A stretch of DNA of 39,983 bases, taken from the NCBI GenBank assembly GCA_003169695.1, contig PNAS01000016.1:1-39983 (forward strand), given 5' to 3'. Below are positions 1 to 10,542 of this stretch, one piece after another; position 1 is the stretch's first letter; each line of letters begins with the position of its first letter. The notes below the pieces were generated by a model. It ran no database searches. It was given only the letters and a program-made list of their open reading frames with translations, and was not told where the DNA came from. Source of the stretch: Spartobacteria bacterium (lineage in GTDB: Bacteria; Verrucomicrobiota; Verrucomicrobiia; Chthoniobacterales; UBA10450). The position numbers and the translations under genes are program-made.

Positions 1-1179
1 GGCTGGGGTTGGAACACCCTGGGATCCGCCTTGCACGCCCAATTGGCCATGATTCAAATCACGGAATTTACCGGGGTCGCCGGCCTTTCGTTCCTGGTCG
101 CTTTTTCCAATGTCATTTTGCTGACCACGGCGCGCCGGTTCATCCTGGAAACTCAGGTGCGACCGATGCGGCCGCATTACGATCTGACGCTCACGATGGC
201 GGCGATCGTCGGCGTGATGGGCTTCGGTCTGCGTTCTCTCCAGATTCAGCGGCCCGCGAAAATCCTCAACGTCGCCCTGGTGCAGCCCAACATTCCGCGC
301 GAACAAAAATTCGGCGCGGAGTTTGCGCAGAAAACGTTCGACCAATTCACGCGCTTGAGCACTCCCGCGCTCGGTGCCAGCGCCCGACTGGACTTGCTGG
401 TCTGGCCGGAAAGTTCTATGCCGGGCCCTGTCCTCCAAGACGAACTGAGTCATCGCTTCGTCATGGATTTTTCGGCATCGGCCAAGACCGATCTGCTCCT
501 GGGGACGATCGATCTGGACGAAACGAGCGACTACAACGCTGCGTTGTTGGTCTCGGACGGCGGCGAGCGCGTGCAAATCTATCACAAGGTCCATCTCGTG
601 CCGTTCGGCGAATATGTCCCGGGCAGGCACACCATCCCGCTTCTCGCGCGCGTGGTCGGCGACCAAGTGCCGGGCGATTTCGCGTTCGGGAAAGAACACA
701 CGGTCTTTCACCTAACGAATGATAAGGCGCTGATCGCGCCCCTGATTTGCTTCGAAGATACGATTGGAGACCTGACGAGACAGTTTGTCCTGCGCGGCGC
801 GAATCTTCTCGCGAACGTGACCAATGACGGCTGGTTCCTGCGTTCCGCGGGATCGCAACAGCATCTCGCGAACGCGGTCTTTCGCTGCGTCGAAACGCGA
901 CTCCCGATGGTGCGAGCCGCGAATACCGGCGTCACCTGCTTCGTGAATGAGTTCGGGCGCATCACGCAAACCTTAGTGGACGACCACGGGAGCCAGTTCA
1001 CCGACGGTGTGCTCATAGGTGAAGTATCCATCCCAACCGGCCACGAACTGACGTTTTACGTGCGGCATGGCGAGCTATTCGCGCAAGGGTGTGTGGGCCT
1101 TGCGTTGTTGACGCTCGTGATTCTCAGCCTGCGACTTGTTAGGCGGCGGCGAGCTTCCGTCGCAGAGCAAACAACCTAA
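1..1179 (+). CDS. lnt: Apolipoprotein N-acyltransferase, C-terminal part (5' end outside window)
   Basis: Lnt transfers an acyl chain from phospholipid to the N-terminal cysteine of lipoproteins in the inner membrane, the last step of lipoprotein maturation. The frame is open from base 1 (GWGWNTLG...), so the real start lies upstream. The nitrilase-fold catalytic triad is visible: Glu in LVWPESSMPG (codon 137 of the window), Lys in YHKVHLVPFGEYVPG (codon 196) and Cys in LICFED (codon 250). NVTNDGWF and the C-terminal hydrophobic segment before RLVRRRR fit the family. The last periplasmic/N-terminal membrane segment (TGVAGLSFLVAF) is also present. Two lipoproteins later in the window (deacetylase, amidase) would be substrates. 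It is followed by an ABC transporter pair with no functional link evident. Confidence 0.95.
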   Translation, partial: GWGWNTLGSALHAQLAMIQITEFTGVAGLSFLVAFSNVILLTTARRFILETQVRPMRPHYDLTLTMAAIVGVMGFGLRSLQIQRPAKILNVALVQPNIPREQKFGAEFAQKTFDQFTRLSTPALGASARLDLLVWPESSMPGPVLQDELSHRFVMDFSASAKTDLLLGTIDLDETSDYNAALLVSDGGERVQIYHKVHLVPFGEYVPGRHTIPLLARVVGDQVPGDFAFGKEHTVFHLTNDKALIAPLICFEDTIGDLTRQFVLRGANLLANVTNDGWFLRSAGSQQHLANAVFRCVETRLPMVRAANTGVTCFVNEFGRITQTLVDDHGSQFTDGVLIGEVSIPTGHELTFYVRHGELFAQGCVGLALLTLVILSLRLVRRRRASVAEQTT

Positions 1180-1242
1180 ATGACGCAGGCATTTTCATTA
1201 TTCTGTCGCTCATTCATCGCGGCGTGATCTAAACCTTTTCTC

Positions 1243-2172
1243 TTGAACAGCGAATTTGCCATCTACGTGCGCGGCCTCCGGAAATCGTACGGAGATTTCG
1301 AAGCGGTCAAAGGCATCGATTTCGAAGTGCGGCCCGGCGAAGTCTTCGGGTTGCTTGGACCAAACGGAGCCGGCAAAACAAGCACGGTCGAAATTCTGGA
1401 AGGTTTGCGACCGCGCTCTGCCGGAGAAGTCACTGTGCTCGACTTCGATCCCGATCGGCAGAAGAAGCAGCTCAAGGATCGCATCGGCGCTTGTCTCCAG
1501 GCAACGAATCTCCCCGACAAAATTACGGTCCGCGAAGCGCTGGATTTCTTTGGGTCGCTTTACTCTCGCAAAGCAAATCCCGAAACCCTCCTCAAGCGTC
1601 TCCAGCTCTGGGACAAAAAGGATGCCGGCTACGCGACGCTCTCGGGTGGACAGAAACAACGGGTCGCTCTCGCCCTCGCCTTGATCAACGATCCCCAAAT
1701 GCTCTTTCTGGACGAGCCGACCACGGGTCTTGATCCGCAAGTGCGCCTGGAAATCCGCGATCTCATTGAAGAATTGCGCGCGGAGAAGCGCACGATCCTG
1801 ATGACGACGCATTACATCGAAGAAGCGGAGCGTCTGTGCGACCGGGTCGCGATTCTCGATGCCGGCCAAATCATTGCCATCGGAACACCGCGCGAATTGC
1901 AAGAGCGGAGCGCGAACCAATCGGCCATCGAAGTGAAGTTGGTTCAGCCGCTTCAGCAGGCGAACTTGCCCGAGTGGACGGAGTCGATTCGCAGCAGCGT
2001 GAGCGATGATCGTCGTCTCATCACGGTATACTCGAAGCGTCCGGCGCGAACGTTAGTCGAAATTGTGAAGTGGATCGATACAAGCGGATTCGAATTAGAC
2101 GATGTCCGTCTTTCCCGTCCGACGCTGGAAGACGTCTTCATTGAATTGACCGGAAAGAAGCTGCGCGATTGA
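1243..2172 (+). CDS. ABC transporter ATP-binding protein (ABC-2 / drug-efflux type)
   Basis: This is the ATPase subunit of an ABC exporter of the DrrA/CcmA-like type. Walker A GPNGAGKT is at residues 39-46, the signature LSGGQ at 133-137, Walker B with D157-E158 in LFLDEP, and the H-loop histidine at 190 (TTHYIEEAE). The about 80-residue C-terminal tail ending in TLEDVFIELTGK is typical of ATPases paired with ABC-2 permeases. The start is a TTG; an in-frame stop at 1225-1227 leaves no upstream ATG. The permease follows one base after the stop codon, so the two are certainly co-transcribed. The substrate cannot be inferred. Confidence 0.93.
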   Translation: MNSEFAIYVRGLRKSYGDFEAVKGIDFEVRPGEVFGLLGPNGAGKTSTVEILEGLRPRSAGEVTVLDFDPDRQKKQLKDRIGACLQATNLPDKITVREALDFFGSLYSRKANPETLLKRLQLWDKKDAGYATLSGGQKQRVALALALINDPQMLFLDEPTTGLDPQVRLEIRDLIEELRAEKRTILMTTHYIEEAERLCDRVAILDAGQIIAIGTPRELQERSANQSAIEVKLVQPLQQANLPEWTESIRSSVSDDRRLITVYSKRPARTLVEIVKWIDTSGFELDDVRLSRPTLEDVFIELTGKKLRD

Positions 2173-2173
2173 G

Positions 2174-4369
2174 ATGAAAGCCTTTCTCGCCTTCCTCACA
2201 ATCGACTTGAAGCTCGCGCGGCGGAACCGCGCCGTCCTCTTTTTCAATTATCTCTTTCCGCTCATTTTCTTTTTCGCTTTCGGCTTCGCCTTTGGTCGAT
2301 TCGGGAGCGGAATTTTGTTGGTCGTTACCATGGTGACAACAATTGGAATCCTCGGGACCGGTTTCTTCGGTGCCGGCATGCGCGCGGTCCAGGAACGGGA
2401 AGAAAATATTTTGCGGCGTTACAAAGTCACGCCCATTACGCCGGTCCCACTTTTATGCGCGTCCATCGCCATGGGGGTGATTCTCTATCTGCCCACCGTC
2501 GGTCTGATGTTGTTTTTGGCGCACAGCATTTTCGGCATGCTGTATCCGCCAAATCTGTTCTCGCTTATTGCTTTTGTTTGTCTCGGAGTCGCTGCGTTTC
2601 GCGCCTTCGGTTTGATCATCGCCGCGGTCGTGAACTCCTCCCAGGAAGGCAACATTCTCATTCAGATTATTTACATGCCGATGCTCTTCCTCAGCGGCGC
2701 GACCTTTCCCCTCTCATTTATGCCGGACTGGCTGAAGCTCGTGACGCAATTCATTCCAGCAAGCTATCTGGTGACCGGAATGTCCGGAATTCTACAACGC
2801 GGCGAAACGATCGCGCAGAATTCACAATCGGTTTTCGCCCTGGTCGTTACCCTGCTGGTTGCGCTTTTCATTGCGACTAAACTTTTCCGCTGGGAGAAGG
2901 AAGAAAAGCTGCGGCCATCGGCGAAGCTTTGGGTGCTCGTTGTTTTGTTGCCGTTCTTTCTGCTCGGGGGTTACCAGGTCTGGAGCCGGCAGGAATTAAC
3001 GAAATCCAAAATCATCGAGCGCGATCTCAGGCGCGGCCACAACTGGCTTATCCAGAATGCGCGCATTTTCGTCGGAAACGGGAAGGTGATTGAGTCCGGC
3101 TCGGTCCTCATCAAGCAGGGCAAGATCGTCGAGATTTATGAGGGCGCTGCTCCTGACGCCAAGACCCTGAACGCCGACCTGATCGAGGCTGCAGGCAAAA
3201 CGGTGCTGCCGGGTTTGATCGATGTGCATGTCCATCTCGGGGCCAGTGGCGGATTCCCGGATGACATGACGAAATTCGATCCGAGTAAAGCCTCCGAGCG
3301 TGCGCTCGAGTCGTATCTGTACTGCGGCACGACCGCGGTCCGAAGCGTGGGCGATCGCCTCGATTACATGTTGAAACTGCGGGCGAAATTTGGGACGGGC
3401 GAAACGCTCGGCACTGAACTGCTCTTCTGCGGTCCACTTTTCACAACCGAAGGCGGACACGGGACCGAATATGCGAAATTCATGCCGGAGGCGATGCGCG
3501 CTTCATACAATGCGCAGTTCGTTCGGACGCCGGCGAGTGCCGACGAGGGACGCAAAGAAGTGGACGATCTTGCCGCGCAGCATGTCGATGCCATCAAAGG
3601 CGTTCTGGAAGCGGGTGTACCCGGATATTCGTTCAACCGGATGGATGTCGAGATTCTGCGTTCTGTGGTCGATGAAGCGCACGCGAAGAACCTTCCGGTG
3701 GCCATTCACACCGGCAGCGGCAAGGACGTTATCGACGCCGTGGCGCTCGGAACTGACTCTGTCGAGCACGGCTCGTTTATCGATGAGATTCCAGATGCCA
3801 CGATTGCGGAGATGAAAGCGAAGAATATTGCCTATGATCCAACTTTGAGCGTGGCGGAAGGGTTCACGAGTTTCGCGAAAGGCGATACCACCCTGCTCAA
3901 ACGTTCGCTTGTTCAACAAGTGACACCGAAAGACTTGCTGAGCGGGACTGAAAAGGCGGCGACGAGTGATCAATTCAAAGCTTTGCGCGAAGGTTTGAGC
4001 CATTATCCGATGTCGATGGAAATCGGCGGGAGGAACTTACTAAAGGCGTGGCATGCGGGCGTGCTGCTCGTGACCGGTTCGGATGCGGGAAATTTCCTCG
4101 TGCTGCACGGACCCACTGTCCAACACGAGGTCGAGCTCTGGGTTGCCGCCGGAATTCCCACCGATGTCGCTCTCCAGGCCGCAACTTATAATGCCGCGAA
4201 GCTACTGCGGGCAGATTCCCGCATCGGCACGATTGAAACGGGCAAGGAAGCGACCTTGCTCATAGTGGATGGCAATCCGCTTCAGGATGTTCGTGCTCTC
4301 TCCTCCATTTCGACGGTCTTCATGAAAGGCGAACGCGTTACCCGGACCGAACTCTTTGAACAGCGCTAA
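2174..4369 (+). CDS. Fusion: ABC-2 permease + metal-dependent amidohydrolase
   Basis: A 731-residue protein with two unrelated domains. Residues 1-230 are an ABC-2 permease with about six membrane helices and the loop QEREENILRRYKVTPI. Residues 250-270 form an extra helix (WVLVVLLPFFLLGG). From about 285 to 725 there is an amidohydrolase of the imidazolonepropionase/prolidase-like group. Its metal ligands are visible: H352-x-H354 in DVHVHLG, a candidate bridging Lys475 (DAIKGV), H512 (AIHTGS), H532 (SVEHGS) and D637 (TGSDAGN). The composite-domain ends (ARIFVGNGKVIESGSVLI near the start, ATLLIVDGNPL near the end) are complete. The ATPase partner lies immediately upstream. I infer that the extra helix places the hydrolase outside the cytoplasm, coupling transport to cleavage of a cyclic amide or peptide-like substrate. 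No frameshift or stop separates the domains. Confidence 0.88.
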   Translation: MKAFLAFLTIDLKLARRNRAVLFFNYLFPLIFFFAFGFAFGRFGSGILLVVTMVTTIGILGTGFFGAGMRAVQEREENILRRYKVTPITPVPLLCASIAMGVILYLPTVGLMLFLAHSIFGMLYPPNLFSLIAFVCLGVAAFRAFGLIIAAVVNSSQEGNILIQIIYMPMLFLSGATFPLSFMPDWLKLVTQFIPASYLVTGMSGILQRGETIAQNSQSVFALVVTLLVALFIATKLFRWEKEEKLRPSAKLWVLVVLLPFFLLGGYQVWSRQELTKSKIIERDLRRGHNWLIQNARIFVGNGKVIESGSVLIKQGKIVEIYEGAAPDAKTLNADLIEAAGKTVLPGLIDVHVHLGASGGFPDDMTKFDPSKASERALESYLYCGTTAVRSVGDRLDYMLKLRAKFGTGETLGTELLFCGPLFTTEGGHGTEYAKFMPEAMRASYNAQFVRTPASADEGRKEVDDLAAQHVDAIKGVLEAGVPGYSFNRMDVEILRSVVDEAHAKNLPVAIHTGSGKDVIDAVALGTDSVEHGSFIDEIPDATIAEMKAKNIAYDPTLSVAEGFTSFAKGDTTLLKRSLVQQVTPKDLLSGTEKAATSDQFKALREGLSHYPMSMEIGGRNLLKAWHAGVLLVTGSDAGNFLVLHGPTVQHEVELWVAAGIPTDVALQAATYNAAKLLRADSRIGTIETGKEATLLIVDGNPLQDVRALSSISTVFMKGERVTRTELFEQR

Positions 4370-4504
4370 TCATAACGCTTTCCTACCTATATCAAACTCA
4401 CCTACAATCTCATTCTAAATGCTTTGCGTGCCTTTTTACGCCCACATGGCATTTGTTGCTGAACTGGTGATTGGCTGATCCTCTTGGAAGAAGCGTACGC
4501 TAAA

Positions 4505-4534
4505 ACGGCGACCCGAGTTTCTCCGGATCGCCGT
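4505..4534 (-). terminator. Hairpin, candidate rho-independent terminator
   Basis: Bases 4505-4514 and 4525-4534 form a 10-bp stem with one mismatch (GGATCGCCGT against ACGGCGACCC) and a 10-base loop. Read on the minus strand, the stem is followed by TTTT and lies about 27 bases past the stop codon of the small exported protein at 4561. The U-tract is short, so efficiency is uncertain. Confidence 0.55.
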
Positions 4535-4560
4535 CCTAGAATTTCCGCTGTGGAATGAGC

Positions 4561-4881
4561 CTACGCCTTGGCATCTTTGTCGTGCATCTTGACGCATTCG
4601 GTCTTCAAGGTCTCGAATTGCTCCTTTGAAAGAATGCCTTCCGCGGACTTCATGAATTTATCCATGTTCTCTTTAGTGCAGCCGTCTTTGTGGCACTGGG
4701 CGTCCAGTTTCTCGAGCTTCGTTTTCTGCTCCGGCGAGAGATTGAGTTTCGCGTAGGTTTGCGGGCAATCCATCTTGTCATTCTTCGCATGGGCCGCGCA
4801 GCAACCTTTGTCGCCCGCATACGCCGAGGTCGCCGCAAATACCGCCACCGCTACAAAAACTAGTCCCTTAAGTTTCATCAT
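4561..4881 (-). CDS. Small exported Cys-rich protein, LTxxQ/Spy-like
   Basis: About 106 residues when started at the MMKLKGLV methionines. A signal peptide (LKGLVFVAVAVFAATSAYA, cleavage near AYA-GDK) precedes a mature part of about 80 residues. A longer frame to 4938 exists but would place polar residues before the signal peptide. The mature part has CC, C, C, C and C residues and two LTxxQ-like motifs (NLSPEQ and ILSKEQ), as in the helical Spy/CpxP periplasmic family. The cysteines suggest metal binding or disulfides. It lies downstream of clpB on the same strand with 59 bases between, and a hairpin follows it. The family assignment is by motif only, and the role (periplasmic chaperone or metal response) is inferred. 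Confidence 0.7.
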   Translation of the reverse strand: MMKLKGLVFVAVAVFAATSAYAGDKGCCAAHAKNDKMDCPQTYAKLNLSPEQKTKLEKLDAQCHKDGCTKENMDKFMKSAEGILSKEQFETLKTECVKMHDKDAKA

Positions 4882-4940
4882 GGCGGGAATGTGAGACAAA
4901 AAGGCAGAGGGCGCAACGTGCAAATCTCGCCGGCGCAAGG

Positions 4941-7511
<2,571 letters not shown>

Positions 7512-7851
7512 GAGTTACACGTAATCATCGCGCCTGCTTCGGCAACCGCGCTTAACGATTCACCGGACCGCCTCTGTAGCGGCGGCTGCCTGCTCGCGAA
7601 AGCTTTCGGAGTTTCAGCCGCCCAATCTTCCAGCCACGAATCTTATTGAGTGGTATTTCCGTGGCGGCCCCGAAGTGAGCGACATTTACGGCTACCTGCT
7701 CAGATGGCAGCGGGCAAACCCAGCCCGAAGCAGTCGAAGATCTAATCAGGTCGCCGTCTGCGCAAAAGCCATCGACCGGCTGACGCTCCTCTAATACAAA
7801 GCAGTATATGCAATACATCACCCCGCTTTGGGGGTTGGAGCGAAAAGCAAA
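7512..7851. other. Gene-poor stretch upstream of clpB
   Basis: 340 bases between the divergent starts of clpB and the gene at 7852. A minus-strand reading frame here has no recognisable protein features. The stretch contains the palindromic repeat at 7574-7622 and presumably the clpB promoter. I could not identify a CIRCE operator or a confident sigma-32-type promoter. Confidence 0.5.
7574..7622. repeat. Palindromic repeat (CTGTAGCGGCG family)
   Basis: CTGTAGCGGCG begins the element. GGCGGCTG (7581-7588) pairs with CAGCCGCC (7615-7622), and inside lies the perfect 12-base palindrome CGAAAGCTTTCG (7597-7608). The opening core recurs at 14777-14789 in inverted orientation, so this belongs to a dispersed family. 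Confidence 0.6.
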
Positions 7852-8267
7852 ATGACAACGCAAACGACAGAGACGAACCCACTCCCGCGCCGCCAGGGCG
7901 AAGCGCCGTCGCAGTCCTCCTGGGGTTTTTCGCGTGCGCCATTCTTTCTCTCGGCACCGACCAGATACTGCACGTGCTCAAAGTCTATCCGCCTTGGGGC
8001 GAGGCGATGTGGGATCCGGGGTTGAACTTTCTGGCATTGGTCTATCGATGTGTTTACACAATCGCTGGAGGCTACATCAGCGCCAGGCTCGCGCCTCGCA
8101 ACCCGATGCGCCACGTTTGGGTTCTGGGTTTCATAGGACTCGTCATGGCTGTGGCTGGTGTGATCGGCACTAGTGGCATGGACCTAGGTCCACGCTGGTA
8201 TCCGATCGCGCTGGCCGTCACTTCCTTGCCCTGTGTCTGGCTCGGGGGAGTTCTCCACCGCAAATGA
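7852..8267 (+). pseudogene. Small four-helix membrane protein, reading frame broken near the N-terminus
   Basis: The C-terminal 97 residues (from the GTG at 7974) contain PPWGEAMW, a Tyr-Arg-Tyr helix, ARLAPRNPMRH and a final WYPIALAV helix, as in a widespread uncharacterised membrane-protein family. In that frame the sequence upstream still reads as the first membrane helix (VAVLLGFFACAILSLGTDQI, from 7908), so 7974 is too late a start. There is no start codon in that frame before 7908. The only good ATG, at 7852, is in another frame. A one-base shift between about 7880 and 7908 would join MTTQTTETNPL to the first helix. It is either a pseudogene or an indel error. Confidence 0.65.
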
Positions 8268-8342
8268 TTTCATCGATACCTAACGCGTTATTTGCATGTC
8301 AAGTTAGCAACGCACCAACCATTCATGGGAAACCTAATACAG

Positions 8343-8606
8343 ATGCCCTATACTAAACAAGAAAGGCGAGGGGCGCTCCTTGCAGGAGCGAAGCCACAGG
8401 ACGCCGGCGAACTTAACTTCGCGATCACCGTATTAGTAGATACTTACCTGAAAGTTAAGGGCGGCGGTTTGAGGTACGCACATCTAAACGAGGTCATTGG
8501 CGCAATGGACTGCGCGAAGCTCGAACTCTATCGCCGGGTTTCCGCTCTATATGAAGACAAGAAAATCGCGGAATCCGGGGACGTTTACAAATGCAATGAA
8601 AGCTAA
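8343..8606 (+). CDS. Conserved small protein, DUF6899-like
   Basis: 87 residues from the ATG at 8343 (MPYTKQERR). A TTG at 8292 would add 17 residues of poor quality. The segments [33 protein letters not shown] and APYEDKKI-like [15 protein letters not shown] match my memory of a small soluble family found in bacteria and phages (DUF6899), of unknown function. The neighbours are small membrane-protein genes with frame breaks, but this frame is intact. The family name rests on recall of the pattern and was not searched. Confidence 0.65.
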   Translation: MPYTKQERRGALLAGAKPQDAGELNFAITVLVDTYLKVKGGGLRYAHLNEVIGAMDCAKLELYRRVSALYEDKKIAESGDVYKCNES

Positions 8607-8629
8607 TCAAATCGCTAAAGCTCAGCCGA

Positions 8630-9103
8630 CTAGTTGATAACGGGGTGAAATCGTTTCACCGCCTTGATGCCCGCCAGGATGAAAAGCACAAGCACGATGC
8701 CCTGCGCGACGGCGAAGGGCGGCTCGGTGCCAGTGGATGCGAGGGCGTGCAAGGCGGGCACTTTCAGAAAAAGCTGTGCGATCAGCACGAAGACATTGAA
8801 GTAAAGAGCGACGACCGCCCCGACGACATAGATCCAGCGCCACGATCCCGCGAGATGAAAGGCGTAGAACCCCGCGATCGCCGGCGTCAGGACCATTAAC
8901 GACAGGATGCCCAGGATGATACCTGGCGTGACTCCGTGGAACGGAAAGAAGAACCCCGTCACGGAGGTCGCCACCGTGGTGGCGAGAAAGAGCATCGTCC
9001 AGCCGCACATCCGGTTCGAAGTGAACAGCCCACAGAGAACAACAAGGCCCGAAAGAATCCCAATCAGACTTATGATGACATGCACAATGGTAAAGGTGTC
9101 CAT
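8630..9103 (-). CDS. Hypothetical four-helix membrane protein
   Basis: 157 residues starting MDTFTIVHVIISLIG, with four clear membrane helices (about residues 5-27, 36-57, 62-83 and 92-115) and a fifth near the C-terminus (AQGIVLVLFILAGI). Short polar loops and a basic end (KAVKRFHPVIN) suggest an inner-membrane protein. I do not recognise a named family or catalytic motif. It is transcribed against its neighbours and is followed on its 3' side by the DUF6899-like gene in convergent orientation. The intact frame and coherent hydrophobicity support a real gene. Confidence 0.7.
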   Translation of the reverse strand: MDTFTIVHVIISLIGILSGLVVLCGLFTSNRMCGWTMLFLATTVATSVTGFFFPFHGVTPGIILGILSLMVLTPAIAGFYAFHLAGSWRWIYVVGAVVALYFNVFVLIAQLFLKVPALHALASTGTEPPFAVAQGIVLVLFILAGIKAVKRFHPVIN

Positions 9104-9366
9104 GCCGGCATCATAAGGCCGTGTTTTCGCCGATGTCGAGAATGCCAGATTTCTGAATCCAAAATGCGCGCCTTCCGCATCTCAAAAAGAAGGCTCACAA
9201 GAATGCTTCATCGGCGGCATTAGCCTGGCCGCTATCAGCATTTTCCTCATGGCCAAAGGCTCATGAAACCGATGGTTTCTGAAGGGATGAAGGAAAAGGA
9301 TGAAGTATGAAACGAAGAACGCTCGCTCTCGGTAGCCGTAGTTGGTATTGTTCTCGTCGAACCTAA
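9104..9366. other. Gene-poor stretch with possible small gene remnants
   Basis: Two short remnants can be read on the plus strand. One ends at about 9266 and encodes a hydrophobic peptide (ECFIGGISLAAISIFLMAKGS) without a start codon. The other starts at the ATG at 9307 (MKRRTLAL) and, only after a one-base shift, continues as VAVVGIVLVEPK. Both resemble ends of tiny membrane proteins. Neither is intact. Confidence 0.35.
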
Positions 9367-9663
9367 ATGCCGTCGTCAGTTCATCAGCATTCGCCGGACA
9401 CCGCCGCTCGCAATCCGCACATCATCCATCCGTCGTGTCGCCCCTCCGAACCGGTCGCAGTTCGCCCTCCCCGATTCTCCGTTGGGCTCACCCTATTCGC
9501 TGTCGGTTTGCTTTTCATCGTTGTCGGAGATTTCATCGCGGGCGGGCAATGGCGGTTTATAGCCGGAAGCTTTCTCGTGATGACCAATCTGTTTGTGCTC
9601 AAGCAGTTTCGGTGGCCTAGAGAACATGACATGCGCAAGCTACATCGAGACCACGACGTCTAA
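9367..9663 (+). CDS. Small two-helix membrane protein, hypothetical
   Basis: 98 residues. The first 38 are polar and Pro/His-rich, and two hydrophobic helices follow (GLTLFAVGLLFIVVGDFI and WRFIAGSFLVMTNLFVLKQF), with a charged C-terminal tail (KLHRDHDV). The hydrophobic part looks genuine. The N-terminal part may be out of frame with the true beginning, because the preceding remnant at 9307 also breaks off. The neighbours on either side show frame breaks. No family is recognised. Confidence 0.45.
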   Translation: MPSSVHQHSPDTAARNPHIIHPSCRPSEPVAVRPPRFSVGLTLFAVGLLFIVVGDFIAGGQWRFIAGSFLVMTNLFVLKQFRWPREHDMRKLHRDHDV

Positions 9664-9711
9664 CGAAACGATCCAGTTCTTAAATGTTTCGGGGCTGACA
9701 GCCTGAAACCC

Positions 9712-10004
9712 ATGACATTTCTGAAATATTTTTTCGCGATCGTAGGAGGCGCACTCGCAGCTTCGGTTTTGGGTGGAGCGTTTGCCTGTGTGGTGGCGCT
9801 GATTTCCTCGGAGCTCGTCGCCACGCTCTTTTCTCCACAGGCTTCCGCGGCCGGTGAGTCACTGGTTCGCTACGCCGCCGCGGTCGGCATGATTGGGGAG
9901 TCTTTCTCGGCACAGCCGTCATGGCGTTCTCACTTCTTCTCGTCACTGTCATCCATGCGGTTCGCATCATCCGAAAGAAGACTGATTTGCAAAGCGCAGA
10001 CTGA
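9712..10004 (+). pseudogene. Small membrane protein with a one-base frame break
   Basis: The first about 60 codons give a helix (AIVGGALAASVLGGAFACVVALI) and a loop ending RYAAAVGMI. At about 9893, in ATTGGGGAG, the natural continuation moves to another frame: WGVFLGTAVMAFSLLLVTVIHAVRIIRKKTDLQSAD, ending at TGA 10002-10004. This tail is a second membrane helix pair with a basic end, as expected for the family. The unshifted frame instead becomes Ser/Arg-rich and runs to 10050. One missing base next to the GGGG run would explain it. Function unknown. Confidence 0.7.
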
Positions 10005-10030
10005 CGAGCCCTTGGCGATAAGCCATCTCC

Positions 10031-10481
10031 ATGAAGACCAGGGAAGTTGAACCGCTTTGGCGTGAGGCGATACCCGACCGCGAGCCATGGCGCCGAGGGC
10101 GGGAGGCGATCATCATCATCTCGGCAATCATCCAACTATCAACGCGCGGTAAAGGCCGACGCCCTCGAGTTCGCGCAAATGACATTTCACCGCGTCTTCG
10201 AGAATCGCGATCCGGAATATCTGGCGGCACATTCCAGCGCGACGCGGAAGCATTCGTCAGCCCAAGCGTTCATCAATCAGATCGATTCGGATTTGGGCGA
10301 TGTTCAGAGCGTTGGCCCTGTCGGCGCAACCTTCCAAACGAAATTCGTTCCTTATCGTCTCGAGGTTCATGGCACGGCGAAGGCGCGGGTCATTTTCCGC
10401 GCGGCTCCGGCGTGGGTGTCGGTTCAGATCTCTGGAAGCGAATCGGACTGGAAGATCGAGCATATCAGCTGGAATTACTGA
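10031..10481 (+). pseudogene. Membrane-anchored hypothetical protein with a frame break
   Basis: The frame from the ATG at 10031 starts MKTREVEPLW and enters a hydrophobic stretch (REAIIIISAIIQL). It then loses coherence at about 10130. The other frame (ending 10481) takes over at NYQRAVKADALEF and encodes a convincing soluble domain with TFHRVFENRD, HSSATRKH and a final VSVQISGSESDWKIEHISW. The latter resembles small NTF2/DUF4019-like folds, an impression only. The distance from the previous gene (26 bases) suggests one transcription unit. It would be about 150 residues if the shift were repaired. Confidence 0.55.
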
Positions 10482-10542
10482 GACGCTTTTTCGCGTCGCG
10501 GTGCATTGCGGGCCACTCCTTCTCCGCGTATCAGTCTGTCCG

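Noticed and set aside
9..722. Plus-strand 237-residue frame at the window start
   Set aside because: It is a shadow of lnt in another frame, Arg-rich and without motifs.
7552..7863. Minus-strand 103-residue frame upstream of clpB
   Set aside because: It has no coherent protein features and covers a palindromic repeat.
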